From positions 1 through 61,243 of the forward strand of contig CAZTUA010000048.1 in assembly GCA_964616545.1 (NCBI GenBank): a DNA stretch of 61,243 bases. The letters run 5' to 3'. The notes beneath the pieces were generated by a model. The model was not told the DNA's origin. It did no database searches and worked only from the letters and a program-made list of their open reading frames with translations. This document shows, piece by piece, positions 1 to 9,236 of this stretch. A program made the position numbers and the translations under genes. Origin of the DNA: JAQVEM01 sp964616545 (lineage in GTDB: Bacteria > Actinomycetota > Humimicrobiia > Humimicrobiales > Humimicrobiaceae). Within the stretch, counting starts at the first letter, position 1, and each line of letters begins with the position of its first letter.

Positions 1-213
1 TTTTTCCAGTTCTGTAATGCTGTAAAACCACATATCAGCTTTTAAAAAAGCTCCGGGAAGAAACAGAATGGCTTTTTCTCCGGTTCCGCAGGAAATATAG
101 GACCACTGTTTTCCGCCGGTATTAATTACTTTAACCCTGTGATTTAAACGGAACGATTTTAGTTTTTCTTTCTGGTTAAACGGGACATTTTTATAAAGTT
201 TTTCAAAGTTCAT
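1..213 (-). CDS. Alpha/beta hydrolase, N-terminal part (runs off window)
   Basis: An open frame of 71 codons reads leftward from an ATG at 213 and is still open at the window edge, so only the N-terminus is seen. It contains GEKAILFLPGAFLKADMW, the first core strand and oxyanion-type turn of an alpha/beta hydrolase, preceded by a short strand region (NTGGKQWSYISCG). The nucleophile and the rest of the catalytic triad lie outside the window, so substrate and activity cannot be told. The family call rests only on the strand-turn motif. No strong ribosome binding site is visible; a weak GAGAAA precedes the ATG. Confidence 0.6.
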   Translation of the reverse strand, partial: MNFEKLYKNVPFNQKEKLKSFRLNHRVKVINTGGKQWSYISCGTGEKAILFLPGAFLKADMWFYSITELEK

Positions 214-494
214 AATAATTTTCTCTGTTACTGCCTCCCACAGGATAGTGCAGGTCTTTTATCTGCTCCTTTGTTTTTCATTTGCTTTTTCTGCGCAAAG
301 ACAAAATTACTAATCGCAGTTCTTTTAATAATACCACATTTAAAATAATCTTATAAAATAAATTACCCTTTTCCCGGGCAATGGAAAGCAAGCATATAAT
401 ATATCTTTTAATGTGTTATTATCCGAATTTTAGCTGGAAGTGGTAGAATTATAAAATTAGTGTTTTATAAAAAAAGCGACCTGGGCAAAATAAT

Positions 495-1826
495 ATGATA
501 ACCAGCCTGATAAGAATACTTACAGCAAGGTCCCTGAGGCCGTTTATTTTCAGCAGTGCTCATAATAATGAGATTGATTTTAATGTTGAAAGCCCGGGTC
601 TTTATTTTCATATACCATTCTGCAGAAAATTATGCCCTTTCTGTCCGTATTATAAAGTAAAATATGATAAGAATCTGCTGGAGGATTTTTGCAGAGCCCT
701 TATAAAAGAGGTAGAGCTTGCAGCAGAGCTCTCTCGTAATAGCAGAGATAAGACAGGTAAAAAAAATATTGAGAGCATCTACTTTGGCGGCGGCTCTCCC
801 GCGCTTGCCGTAGATTATCTTCCGGAGATTTTAAGCCGGGTAAAGAGCCTGTTCAGCCTGGAAGGGGATATGGGTATAGAGCTTAACCCCTCTGATGTAA
901 ATGAAGTTTTACTTGAAAAGCTAAAGGATTGCGGATTTAACATGGTAAGTATCGGGGTGCAGTCATTCCAGGATAAATGCCTGGCAGCCCTTGAGAGGGA
1001 GAGAATTGACAGCGTAAAAAAGCTTGGGCTTGTAAAAAAATTTAAATTTGACGTTGTGGATGTGGACCTTATATTCGGTATTCCTGGCCAGGGGGAGAAA
1101 GATCTGGTCCGGGATTTTATAACTGCAGCAGAAAATGGAGCAACTCAAGTTTCCACATATCCCTTTATTGAATTCAGCTATACAGGGTTAAAAGATAGGC
1201 CGCCTGACAGCAGGCAGAAAAAGAGAATGCTTGCAGGACTTATGGATATAAGTAGAAAAGCCGGTTTTAAAAGAAGCTCAATCTGGACATTTTCTAAAGG
1301 AGACTCTCTAAAGTATTCTTCGGTAACAAGAGACAGCTTTATCGGATTTGGCCCGAGTGCTGCCTCTTTGCTCGGGGATATTTTTAAAATAAATACATTC
1401 TCGGTTACAGAATATATAAAATACCTTAATGACAGTGATAATAGTGTTAGTGCAAAACACACTGATGATAATGGTAAAAATTTAAGAAGTGCCGCCCGCA
1501 GTAAATTACCCACTGCCCTCAGCATGAAGTTTAACCCGAGGGTAAGAGCGCTTTACTGGCTTTTCTGGTCGGCGTATAAGCTTGATATAGATAGTGAAAA
1601 ATTTTACAGGCTTTCTGGTAAAAAACCTGATGAAATGTTTAAAATTGAATTTTATCTGGCCAGAAAATTCGGATATATAGAAAAATACAGCGGAGGGTAT
1701 AAATTAACTGAGAGGGGAGCATATCTATTCCACCTGATCGAACAGACCTATACACGCCAGTATATAGATAAAACATGGAGGATGTCTCTTGAAAATCCAT
1801 GGCCGGAAAGGATTGCCCTGCATTAG
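495..1826 (+). CDS. HemW-like radical SAM protein
   Basis: Radical SAM enzyme of the coproporphyrinogen III oxidase-like (HemN/HemW) group, 443 residues. The cluster motif CxxxCxxC is seen as C43, C47 and C50 in YFHIPFCRKLCPFC. It is followed by YFGGGSPA near residue 97 (SAM-binding glycine motif) and by IGVQSF and DLIFGIPGQ, all typical of HemW. The C-terminal 100 residues resemble the HemN C-terminal domain. HemW proteins bind haem and act as haem chaperones, while true HemN decarboxylates coproporphyrinogen. The sequence alone does not settle which this is, and no other haem gene is nearby. It is followed 90 bp on by a second radical SAM gene in the same direction. Confidence 0.8.
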   Translation: MITSLIRILTARSLRPFIFSSAHNNEIDFNVESPGLYFHIPFCRKLCPFCPYYKVKYDKNLLEDFCRALIKEVELAAELSRNSRDKTGKKNIESIYFGGGSPALAVDYLPEILSRVKSLFSLEGDMGIELNPSDVNEVLLEKLKDCGFNMVSIGVQSFQDKCLAALERERIDSVKKLGLVKKFKFDVVDVDLIFGIPGQGEKDLVRDFITAAENGATQVSTYPFIEFSYTGLKDRPPDSRQKKRMLAGLMDISRKAGFKRSSIWTFSKGDSLKYSSVTRDSFIGFGPSAASLLGDIFKINTFSVTEYIKYLNDSDNSVSAKHTDDNGKNLRSAARSKLPTALSMKFNPRVRALYWLFWSAYKLDIDSEKFYRLSGKKPDEMFKIEFYLARKFGYIEKYSGGYKLTERGAYLFHLIEQTYTRQYIDKTWRMSLENPWPERIALH

Positions 1827-1916
1827 AAGATAATATATTGACCCGTAATAGATAAGGGTAATATAATGACCTCTAATTTTTAATTTTACCAATTTTTTAG
1901 AGAGGATACGGACAGG

Positions 1917-2984
1917 ATGGATAAGAAAAAAAATATTATATCAAATATTTCAACTTTAGATGTTTTTAAGGATGCCCTGAGAATTTCTCTTAAAGAGCCC
2001 TCCACTGCTCTTTTTTTTATAAAAACAATAATAAACCAGAGAAGAGCGCACAAAAAAAGGATGGGCTGGATTGGCAAAGGAATACAGGTGCCTCCCGTTA
2101 TAATATTCAGCATCACCAATAGATGCAATCTTAATTGCAGGGGCTGTTACAATAATTCTCTAAGGGCTCAGTCGGATGGAGAACTCGATACCGCCAGGAC
2201 GATTGGTATATTAAATGAGGCAAAAGAACTCGGTATATCATTTATAGTAGTAGCCGGCGGGGAGCCATTTGTAAGGAATGATTTTCTTGAGATTGTGAAG
2301 GCATTTCCCGATATGATTTTTCTTGTCTTTACAAACGGTACCCTTATAGACGGGGTCTTACTTGAGGAAATAAAAAAACATAAAAACATAGTCCCGCTTA
2401 TAAGTATTGAAGGGCATAGCGAAGAGACAGACCTTCGGAGGGGAGAGGGCATATACAGCCGGCTCGGGACCGTAATGGAGAAATTAAATAAGAGCTCGGT
2501 ATTTTTTGGAACGTCACTGACTATAACCAGGCAAAATTTTAATTTGATTACAGAAGATTCCTTTGCAGCGGAACTTGTAAAGAAGGGTTGTAAATTATTT
2601 TTCTATATTGAATATACGGCCATTGCCGAAGGAACGGGTGGATGGGTACTCACAGGAGAGCAGAGGAAAGTGATTCCTTCCATTATGGAGGGTTTCAGAA
2701 ATAAATACTCTGCACTTTTTGCGGGACTGCCGGCAGAGGAAGAAATATTTGGTGGGTGCCTGTCTGCGGGAAGGGGCTTTATACATATAAATGCAAAGGG
2801 GGACCTTGAGCCCTGTCCGTTTGCACCGTTTTCAGATGTAAACCTAAAAGAAGTTTCGTTAAAAGAAGCACTGCAATCAAAGCTTCTTAAAGAGATAAGA
2901 AAAAATCATTTCGTGCTGGATGGGTCCGGGGGCGGATGCTCGCTCTGGGCAAACAGGGAAAAAGTTGAGGCATTGCTAAAATAA
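1917..2984 (+). CDS. Radical SAM protein with SPASM-like C-terminus
   Basis: 355 residues. The radical SAM motif is SITNRCNLNCRGC (C70, C74, C77), followed by VAGGEPFVR, the GGE motif of the family. The C-terminal part has spaced cysteines (GGCLSAGRG, LEPCPFAPF, GGGCSLW) as in SPASM or twitch domains that hold extra iron-sulfur clusters. Such proteins modify peptides, cofactors or sulfatases; no precursor peptide gene was recognised next to it, so the substrate is unknown. It lies between the HemW-like gene and a lipoprotein sugar dehydrogenase, all co-directional, with only 21 bp to the latter, suggesting one transcript. Confidence 0.8.
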   Translation: MDKKKNIISNISTLDVFKDALRISLKEPSTALFFIKTIINQRRAHKKRMGWIGKGIQVPPVIIFSITNRCNLNCRGCYNNSLRAQSDGELDTARTIGILNEAKELGISFIVVAGGEPFVRNDFLEIVKAFPDMIFLVFTNGTLIDGVLLEEIKKHKNIVPLISIEGHSEETDLRRGEGIYSRLGTVMEKLNKSSVFFGTSLTITRQNFNLITEDSFAAELVKKGCKLFFYIEYTAIAEGTGGWVLTGEQRKVIPSIMEGFRNKYSALFAGLPAEEEIFGGCLSAGRGFIHINAKGDLEPCPFAPFSDVNLKEVSLKEALQSKLLKEIRKNHFVLDGSGGGCSLWANREKVEALLK

Positions 2985-3005
2985 TAAAACAAGAGGTTTG
3001 ATATA

Positions 3006-4304
3006 ATGAGTAAGAAATATTTAAATTTTTCCGTTTTAATACCTTTAATTTCAATACTTGTACTTACTTTACTTGTTCTTCCTTCATGTATATCTGCACC
3101 GGTAAAGGATGAACCGGTAGCGGTACAGGAGGAAGAGGAGAAGGATATTGAAGATATCAAAGATAGCCCTGAAGAAGAAACGGTAGATATACAGGAATTA
3201 GCTTTTCCTGAAGCAGCAGAGATAGAAAACCGTTATACTGTTCAGGAGGCATTCCCTGGTATATCCTTTAACCGGCCTCTTGACCTCCAGAATGCAGGTG
3301 ACGGCAGCGGACGGCTGTTCGTTGTTGAGCAGGGGGGATACATACGTGTAATTTATAATGATTCAGCTGAAGGTGCCGGGCTCTTTCTTGATATAAGCGG
3401 CCGCGTGGATAGCAGCGGCAATGAAATGGGGCTTCTGGGCCTGGCATTTCATCCTGATTTTAAAAATAACGGCAACTTCTTTGTAAACTATACTGATGGA
3501 AATAATACGGTTATATCAAGATTTACAGTGGACCCTGATAATCCGGACAGCACAGACCCGGAAACAGAAGAGACAGTACTTACATTTTCACAGCCCTATG
3601 CAAATCATAATGGCGGACAAATTGCTTTTGGGCCCGGGGATGGTTATCTTTATATCGGTACAGGAGATGGAGGGAGCGGGGGTGATCCACAGGGAAATGC
3701 ACAGAACCGTAAAACGCTTCTTGGTAAAATACTGCGTATTGATGTAGATAACAGAGATACTGGATTAAATTATGCAATTCCGCCGGATAATCCTTTTTCA
3801 GGTAATGCTGAAGGATACCGGGAAGAAATATATGCCTATGGGCTTCGCAACCCGTGGCGCTTCAGCTTTGATACGCAGTCAGACAGTCTCTGGGCAGCCG
3901 ATGTGGGGCAGAACACGGTAGAGGAAATCAATCTTATTGAGAAGGGCGGAAATTATGGTTGGAATATTATGGAAGGTAGCCTGTGTTTTAATCCTTCCGA
4001 AGGTTGCGATTCTTCCGGCCTGGAGCTTCCTGTCTATGAATACAGGCACACGATAGACCGCTCAATCACTGGTGGTTATGTTTACCGGGGCGAAGAGCTT
4101 CCCGAACTCAGGGGTGCATATATCTATGCTGATTTCATATCAGGTCTTATCTGGGGCCTCTGGTATAAGGAAGGAGAAGAAATCCGTAATTATACCCTTG
4201 CAGAAACCGGTTTGAATATTTCTTCATTCGGCACAGGCAGCGATAATGAACTTTATCTGACCGCATTTGACGGAAATATATACCGGCTGGTTCCGCTTTC
4301 TTAA
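3006..4304 (+). CDS. PQQ-type sugar dehydrogenase family lipoprotein
   Basis: 432 residues with a lipoprotein signal: hydrophobic residues 9-26, then LPSC with the lipidated Cys at 28. An acidic linker (about 35-58) leads to a six-bladed beta-propeller of the glucose/sorbosone dehydrogenase family (about 72-430). Recognisable blocks are GSGRLFVVEQGG, GLLGLAFHPDF, NHNGGQIAFGPG, YIGTGDGGSGGDP, LRNPWRFSFD and GGNYGWNIMEG. Family members oxidise sugars with bound PQQ, but many bacterial members have no known cofactor or substrate. It should sit on the outer face of the cytoplasmic membrane. An extracytoplasmic sugar oxidase next to two radical SAM genes is unusual; a functional link is not proven. 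Confidence 0.85.
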   Translation: MSKKYLNFSVLIPLISILVLTLLVLPSCISAPVKDEPVAVQEEEEKDIEDIKDSPEEETVDIQELAFPEAAEIENRYTVQEAFPGISFNRPLDLQNAGDGSGRLFVVEQGGYIRVIYNDSAEGAGLFLDISGRVDSSGNEMGLLGLAFHPDFKNNGNFFVNYTDGNNTVISRFTVDPDNPDSTDPETEETVLTFSQPYANHNGGQIAFGPGDGYLYIGTGDGGSGGDPQGNAQNRKTLLGKILRIDVDNRDTGLNYAIPPDNPFSGNAEGYREEIYAYGLRNPWRFSFDTQSDSLWAADVGQNTVEEINLIEKGGNYGWNIMEGSLCFNPSEGCDSSGLELPVYEYRHTIDRSITGGYVYRGEELPELRGAYIYADFISGLIWGLWYKEGEEIRNYTLAETGLNISSFGTGSDNELYLTAFDGNIYRLVPLS

Positions 4305-4323
4305 AAAAGGGAGCCGGCTTTAT
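4283..4323 (+). terminator. Possible terminator hairpin after the sugar dehydrogenase gene
   Basis: The 6-bp arms CCGGCT (4283-4288) and AGCCGG (4312-4317) are perfectly complementary and flank the stop codon at 4302-4304. They are followed by CTTTATT, a weak T tract. The hairpin overlaps the last codons, so the assignment is tentative. Confidence 0.4.
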
Positions 4324-4455
4324 TGACAGTGCGCTGTTTACTCTTGCGGTAAAAATAAGAATAAGTTATGGACGTTTGATAAGAAACTAAATAAAATATT
4401 ACCATTGGAAGCCGATTATTTTTAGTAAATTAAATTATAAAGATTTAGAATCAAT

Positions 4456-4944
4456 ATGCCTGAGCCATATTTAAAAAAACTTAACTTTGGGTTATTGTTT
4501 TTTATTGCAGGGATACTGACAATTTTATCTTTTCCCTATAACCCTCTGGTTATTTTTAGGATAATAAAGCCTCATGATATAAAGATACTCTGGTATACTG
4601 GCTGGGTATTCTGGGCGGCCGGTATAATCCTGATAGGCCTGGCATATTATTATATTTATATAAAAAAGATAAAAGTTTTAAACATGCGGGGAATTTATGG
4701 TATTATCCGTCATCCTTTATATCTTGGCTGGATTTTATCCGTATTTTTTGCCACGTTTTTTTTATTTCCACACTGGATATTTATTATTACTGGAATTCCG
4801 GGGGTAATAACCATTTATCTTATATCAATTAAAGAAGAACAAATTAATATTAAAGAATTCGGTAATAATTATAAAAGCTATATGGAAAGAGTACCCAGTA
4901 TGAATATCATTCTGGGATTTGTAAGGATATTTAAAAGAAAGTGA
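4456..4944 (+). CDS. Isoprenylcysteine methyltransferase-like membrane methyltransferase
   Basis: 162 residues with about four hydrophobic segments (about 10-30, 45-70, 92-125). The signature GIYGIIRHPLYLGWIL is the SAM-binding RHPxY motif of the ICMT/phospholipid methyltransferase superfamily. It is followed by the acidic EEQINIKEFGNNYKSYMERVP segment characteristic of the C-terminus. Members methylate phospholipid head groups, isoprenylcysteines or small hydrophobic molecules; the substrate here is unknown. It is convergent with the MFS gene downstream, with 15 bp between them. Confidence 0.8.
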   Translation: MPEPYLKKLNFGLLFFIAGILTILSFPYNPLVIFRIIKPHDIKILWYTGWVFWAAGIILIGLAYYYIYIKKIKVLNMRGIYGIIRHPLYLGWILSVFFATFFLFPHWIFIITGIPGVITIYLISIKEEQINIKEFGNNYKSYMERVPSMNIILGFVRIFKRK

Positions 4945-4959
4945 TAAATAGCCTAAAAT

Positions 4960-6135
4960 CTAGCTAACTTTCTTAACCCGCGCAGAATAGAGGTTCAGGA
5001 TACCTGTAATTATAATCATTATAAATAATGCAGACAGACTGGTATAAAAAATTCCAACTGCTGAATAATTTTCCGAAAGATATCCTGCTGTATACTGAAA
5101 AATAATTGTTCCCGTAAAGCCGAAACTATTAACTATGCCTGTGATGGGTCCGGAGTAGCGGGGGTTCTGATTTATGGCTGTTGATAACGACATGGCCGCT
5201 ATACCGGAAAAGGAAAAGTTAAAAAGTATCAAAAAGATTATCTTTAAAATCAGGTTATCCATAATAAAGGCGGCAGATAAAAAAACAAAAGCCAGTATTG
5301 AAAAAACCCTCATTAGTTTTTCTTCGTTAAATTTACCTACCAGAGAGCTCTGCAGGAGCATTCCCAGGCAGAATGCAAAAAGAGTGGAGCTAAGTATCAG
5401 CGAGCTGATACTTACCGGGACATTTATGCTTTTAAAGTAGGTGGTAAACCAGGCTCCGAATGAAAATCCCATTCCGAAATGAAGAAAGCTTATAATTGCA
5501 CAAAAAATAATAATTGTATTTGATAAAAATTTACGGTAAACAGAAAAAAAGCTTAAAAAATCTTCTTTGCTTTTTCTTATATTAAGACTCTCGTGCTTAA
5601 AAAGCAGTATTAATATAAATAAGATTGCATTTGCCAGCCCGAGAGATAGGAATATATGCCTGTAGTTAATATCCAGAAATAAAATGCCGCTTACTATAAG
5701 CGGAGCAAAAGCTGCCCCCAGCAGGAATCCAATATTTAACCTGATTATTGTCCTGCCTCTGTTAAGCTCAAAGGCATCACTGATTAAAGCATTGGAGTTT
5801 AAAGTGATTGTACCCCATGAGAGGCCAAATAAAAGATAGCTTACGGTAAAATAAATAAAATTGGGTGAAAAGTACAGGCCCAGAAAACTTAATGTAAACA
5901 GTATGCTGCCCAGGGTAACCGTATTCTTTTTCCCGAGCCTTTCTGAAAGAATCCCCGAAAATAGACTTGCGATAAGAAGACCGAATGCATTCAGTGATAG
6001 AGTGGAACCGACTATGTCCAGTCTAACTCCAAAAGTGGTTGACAGTATGGGAATAAGGGGACCTACAACCGAGCCTCCTATTCCCAGTATAAATAATTGT
6101 ATAAAAAGTAATGTAAATATTTTTTTTCTAACCAT
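4960..6135 (-). CDS. MFS transporter
   Basis: 391 residues with about twelve membrane segments. The loop LFSGILSERLGKKNTVTLG near residue 60 matches MFS motif A (GxLsDrxGrk). An arginine-rich loop follows at about 125-133. It is a secondary transporter of the cytoplasmic membrane; the substrate cannot be inferred from the sequence. The start ATG at 6135 lacks a clear Shine-Dalgarno sequence. It lies tail to tail with the membrane methyltransferase gene. Confidence 0.8.
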   Translation of the reverse strand: MVRKKIFTLLFIQLFILGIGGSVVGPLIPILSTTFGVRLDIVGSTLSLNAFGLLIASLFSGILSERLGKKNTVTLGSILFTLSFLGLYFSPNFIYFTVSYLLFGLSWGTITLNSNALISDAFELNRGRTIIRLNIGFLLGAAFAPLIVSGILFLDINYRHIFLSLGLANAILFILILLFKHESLNIRKSKEDFLSFFSVYRKFLSNTIIIFCAIISFLHFGMGFSFGAWFTTYFKSINVPVSISSLILSSTLFAFCLGMLLQSSLVGKFNEEKLMRVFSILAFVFLSAAFIMDNLILKIIFLILFNFSFSGIAAMSLSTAINQNPRYSGPITGIVNSFGFTGTIIFQYTAGYLSENYSAVGIFYTSLSALFIMIIITGILNLYSARVKKVS

Positions 6136-6227
6136 TAATCTAAAGATTATAGTATTATTAATTGGAAATTTATAGATTCAGTTAACAATCTTCCTTAAGA
6201 ATACAGAGAAGCTTCTGGGCCTGCAAT

Positions 6228-6261
6228 AAAAAGGATGCCCTAAAATAAGGACACCCTCTTT
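6228..6261 (-). terminator. Rho-independent terminator of the NCS2 permease gene
   Basis: On the minus strand a 13-bp stem (arms 6261-6249 and 6240-6228, with several G-U pairs) closes an 8-nt AU loop. It is followed by further U residues, 60 bp past the permease stop codon. Position and strand fit the gene at 6321-7625. Confidence 0.7.
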
Positions 6262-6320
6262 ATTTTTACATAAGGTACTATATAAACAATACCCTGTCAT
6301 TAAAATATGTTCTCAGGAAC

Positions 6321-7625
6321 TTAGAAAATATTAAATATCAGACCTGCTATTGCCAGGGCATCTATAATGTAAAGCATGAAGTGTATCTCTCTTGCTTTGC
6401 ATCTTATCAGTTTGATAACGGTATAGAATAAAAGTCCCCAGATAATACCCTGGGTGATGCTGTAAGTTAAGGGTATTAATATAAATGCCAGAAATGCAGG
6501 TAAGCTTTCCTCATAATTTCTCCAGTCCAGCTTCATAATACCGGTCATCATGAAAAGCCCAACGATAACAAGAACCGGCGCAGTTGCTACTGAGGGAATA
6601 AAGCTTAAAACTGGTGAGAAGAACATGAACGGTAAGAATAGCAGACCGCAGACAACAGCCGTAAGACCGGTTCTTCCGCCTTCCTCTATTCCTGCAGCAC
6701 TTTCTATATATGTGGTTCCCGGGGATGAACCAAATAGCCCTGACATTGTCGTAGAAGCAGCGTCAACAAGCAGTGCTTTATGAGCATTTGTTGGCTGTCC
6801 ATCTTTATCAAGAAGATTTGCTGTTGTGGCAATTCCAAGGAAAGTGGAGATACTGTCAAACATATCGGTAAACAGAAGGGCAAAAATCGGCCCTATCAGT
6901 GATAATTTCAGCGCCCCGAGTATATCCAGCTGTAAAAATACTGCCAGTGAAGGAAGAGAGAAAACTTTTGTTGGAAGAGTTACCAGAGGTGTTTCCAGGA
7001 AAAAGGAGACGATAAGAGCGATAATGGAGGTTGATAGAATACCTATAATCAATGCTCCCTTTATTTTTTTAACAACGAGAAATCCGGTTAAAAGAAGACC
7101 GGCAAGAAAGATAATAACCTGAGGGGTAAGACCTCCAAAACTAATAGTAGTGGCTTCATTTGGAACAATAAAATCAATAGACCTCAATCCTATCAGCGAT
7201 AGGAAAAGGCCGATACCACCGGCAACCGCGTACCTTATTGAAGCAGGAACGGCTTTTAGTATCATCATTCTGACCGGGGTAACGGAAAGAATAATAAAGA
7301 TGATACCGGAAATAAAAACAGCTCCAAGAGCAGTCTGCCAGGTATGACCGCTTCCCAGTACAAGAGAATAGGTAAAGAAAGCATTTAGCCCCATGCCCGG
7401 AGCCAGTGCATAGGGCAGGTTGGCAAACAGACCCATAAAGATGGACGATATGGCCGAAACAAGAACTGTTGCGAAGAGGACACCGCCAAAGTCCATACCC
7501 GAATCCGACAGGATGGCAGGGTTCACCACTATGATATAACTCATAGTCAGGAAAGTGGCGATACCGGCCAGGACCTCCGTGCGGGCTGTAGTACCCCGTT
7601 TCTTAAATGAAAAAAATTTTTCCAT
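6321..7625 (-). CDS. NCS2-family purine (adenine/guanine/hypoxanthine) permease
   Basis: About 434 residues, 12-14 hydrophobic segments. The N-terminal block TEVLAGIATFLTMSYII with VNPAILSDSGMD, the loop ALAPGMGLNAFFTY and the later SPGTTYIESAAGIEEGGRTG are diagnostic of the AzgA/PbuG branch of the nucleobase-cation symporters. It probably imports purine bases, which would feed the hypoxanthine phosphoribosyltransferase encoded at 37.9 kb (inference). The start is set at the ATG at 7625, because the strong AAAAGGAG lies 5 nt upstream of it. A GTG at 7631 and an ATG at 7628 are in frame but too close to that site. Confidence 0.9.
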   Translation of the reverse strand: MEKFFSFKKRGTTARTEVLAGIATFLTMSYIIVVNPAILSDSGMDFGGVLFATVLVSAISSIFMGLFANLPYALAPGMGLNAFFTYSLVLGSGHTWQTALGAVFISGIIFIILSVTPVRMMILKAVPASIRYAVAGGIGLFLSLIGLRSIDFIVPNEATTISFGGLTPQVIIFLAGLLLTGFLVVKKIKGALIIGILSTSIIALIVSFFLETPLVTLPTKVFSLPSLAVFLQLDILGALKLSLIGPIFALLFTDMFDSISTFLGIATTANLLDKDGQPTNAHKALLVDAASTTMSGLFGSSPGTTYIESAAGIEEGGRTGLTAVVCGLLFLPFMFFSPVLSFIPSVATAPVLVIVGLFMMTGIMKLDWRNYEESLPAFLAFILIPLTYSITQGIIWGLLFYTVIKLIRCKAREIHFMLYIIDALAIAGLIFNIF

Positions 7626-7849
7626 CATCACTCCTTTTAGTTTTATTTTAATAATAAAAATAGTCCGTGATGTGCAGGCAAGGGCGCAGATTTTTAGCTG
7701 ATTACCCGGTTAAAAACATTATATTTTTTATAATGATATCTTTCAATAAAAAATTTAAATAAAATTATAGAAATATTATAAATTACAGCATGCATGCATG
7801 AAAAATATACATAAAAGAATAAAAATTAATATTGACCTATTTGCAGTTT

Positions 7850-9049
7850 TTATCTTACAGTCTTTATCTTACTGCCCAGCCCAATAAAAAGCAGCGCAGA
7901 AATTAATGCTGTTACACTGCCAAAATAAAAAGGAACTCTAATATTAATGTAATTCCACATGACTCCTGCTATAAGTGATGAAAAGAAACTGCAAATTCCT
8001 ATACTTGTCTGGTAAATACCAAAAGCAGTTCCGGATTTTTTCTGTGGTACAAGAAGCGAAATGTATGCTTTCCCAACGCCCTCAGTAAGTGCCATATAAA
8101 TTCCATATACGGGAAATAAAAGCCAGATAAAAAGACTTTTATTAATAAGACCTAAAAAGAAATAAACCAGACCAAACAGTATAAATCCCACAACCAGTAC
8201 TGTTTTTGCTCCTATCCTGTCAACCACAATACCAGCAGGGATTGAAAATATTGCATAAAATATATTAAAAAGAACGTAAGCGAAAATAGTTACTTTTATA
8301 GTGAGGCCTAAATTCTGGGCTCTAAGGATTAAAAAAGCATCCGAGCTGTTACCTATTGAAAATATTATGCTTACAAACAGGAATATTTTAAAAGAAGGAT
8401 TGACATCTCTCCATTTTAATTTCAGGTCACTGAAACTTAAGGCTTTTTTCTTTTTTTCATGAACAAAAATAATTAGAAGGATTATTCCAATAATTCCGGG
8501 AATAAAGGCTATATAAAATATAAGCCTGATATTGTTGTTAAATATTGCCAGAAATAGAATCGCAGCAAGAGGACCGAATACTGCTCCCAGAGTGTCAAGT
8601 GCCCTGTGAAACCCGAAAGATTTTCCCCTTATATTTTTAGAGCAGCTCTCAGTTATCAGTGAATCTCTTGCAGAAGTCCTTATGCCTTTTCCAAATCTAT
8701 CAATAAAGCGCGCTACAAGTACAAATGGCCAGATATATGACAGACCAAGTATAACCTTTGAAAAAGTAGAAAGTGAGTAGCCTAAAACAGCAAATGGTTT
8801 TCTTTTTTGAAATCTATCAGATAACCATCCGGAAAAAACTTTTAATATTGAAGCAGTTGACTCTGCAACACCTTCAATAACTCCAACTATTGCAACAGGA
8901 GCCCCCAGAAAGACTGTTAAAAAAATTGGGACAATTGGATAAACCATTTCAGAGGCCAGGTCATTAAAAAAACTTACCCAGCCAAGCGCCATGACATTTT
9001 TAGGAATACCAGAACTATTTTTTAGCTTATTTGTCTTATTTAGCTGCAA
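7850..9049 (-). CDS. MFS transporter
   Basis: 399 residues, about twelve membrane segments. FSGWLSDRFQKRKPFAVLGY (about 73-92) is MFS motif A, and DRFGKGIRTSARDSLI around 118-133 resembles the corresponding loop of drug/solute exporters. EGVAESTASILK between the first and second halves of the N-terminal bundle is shared by a subgroup of uncharacterised bacterial MFS proteins. The substrate is unknown. The start appears to be TTG at 9049; the nearest purine-rich site (AAGGTAAGAG) lies somewhat far upstream, so a shorter start is possible. Confidence 0.8.
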   Translation of the reverse strand: MQLNKTNKLKNSSGIPKNVMALGWVSFFNDLASEMVYPIVPIFLTVFLGAPVAIVGVIEGVAESTASILKVFSGWLSDRFQKRKPFAVLGYSLSTFSKVILGLSYIWPFVLVARFIDRFGKGIRTSARDSLITESCSKNIRGKSFGFHRALDTLGAVFGPLAAILFLAIFNNNIRLIFYIAFIPGIIGIILLIIFVHEKKKKALSFSDLKLKWRDVNPSFKIFLFVSIIFSIGNSSDAFLILRAQNLGLTIKVTIFAYVLFNIFYAIFSIPAGIVVDRIGAKTVLVVGFILFGLVYFFLGLINKSLFIWLLFPVYGIYMALTEGVGKAYISLLVPQKKSGTAFGIYQTSIGICSFFSSLIAGVMWNYINIRVPFYFGSVTALISALLFIGLGSKIKTVR

Positions 9050-9236
9050 TATTCTATTTAATCTCTTACCTTTTTTTAAAGTTACTATATATTAATATAA
9101 TAAAAATTATTTATTATGCACCATTTATTGTTTATAATTCTTAAAAATATATTATTATAGAAATAATTAGTTTCCGGGAGAGACTTACTTTTTTAAGATG
9201 CTTTTGCAAAAGAAGAACTATACTTTTTCTTAACTT

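Noticed and set aside
7788..7800. GCATGCATGCATG
   Set aside because: A short simple repeat; too short and isolated to call an operator or an array.
7632..7849. A possible purine riboswitch upstream of the NCS2 permease
   Set aside because: The minus-strand leader has some complementary segments but lacks the conserved loop and junction blocks of the purine aptamer, and no other class fits by eye.
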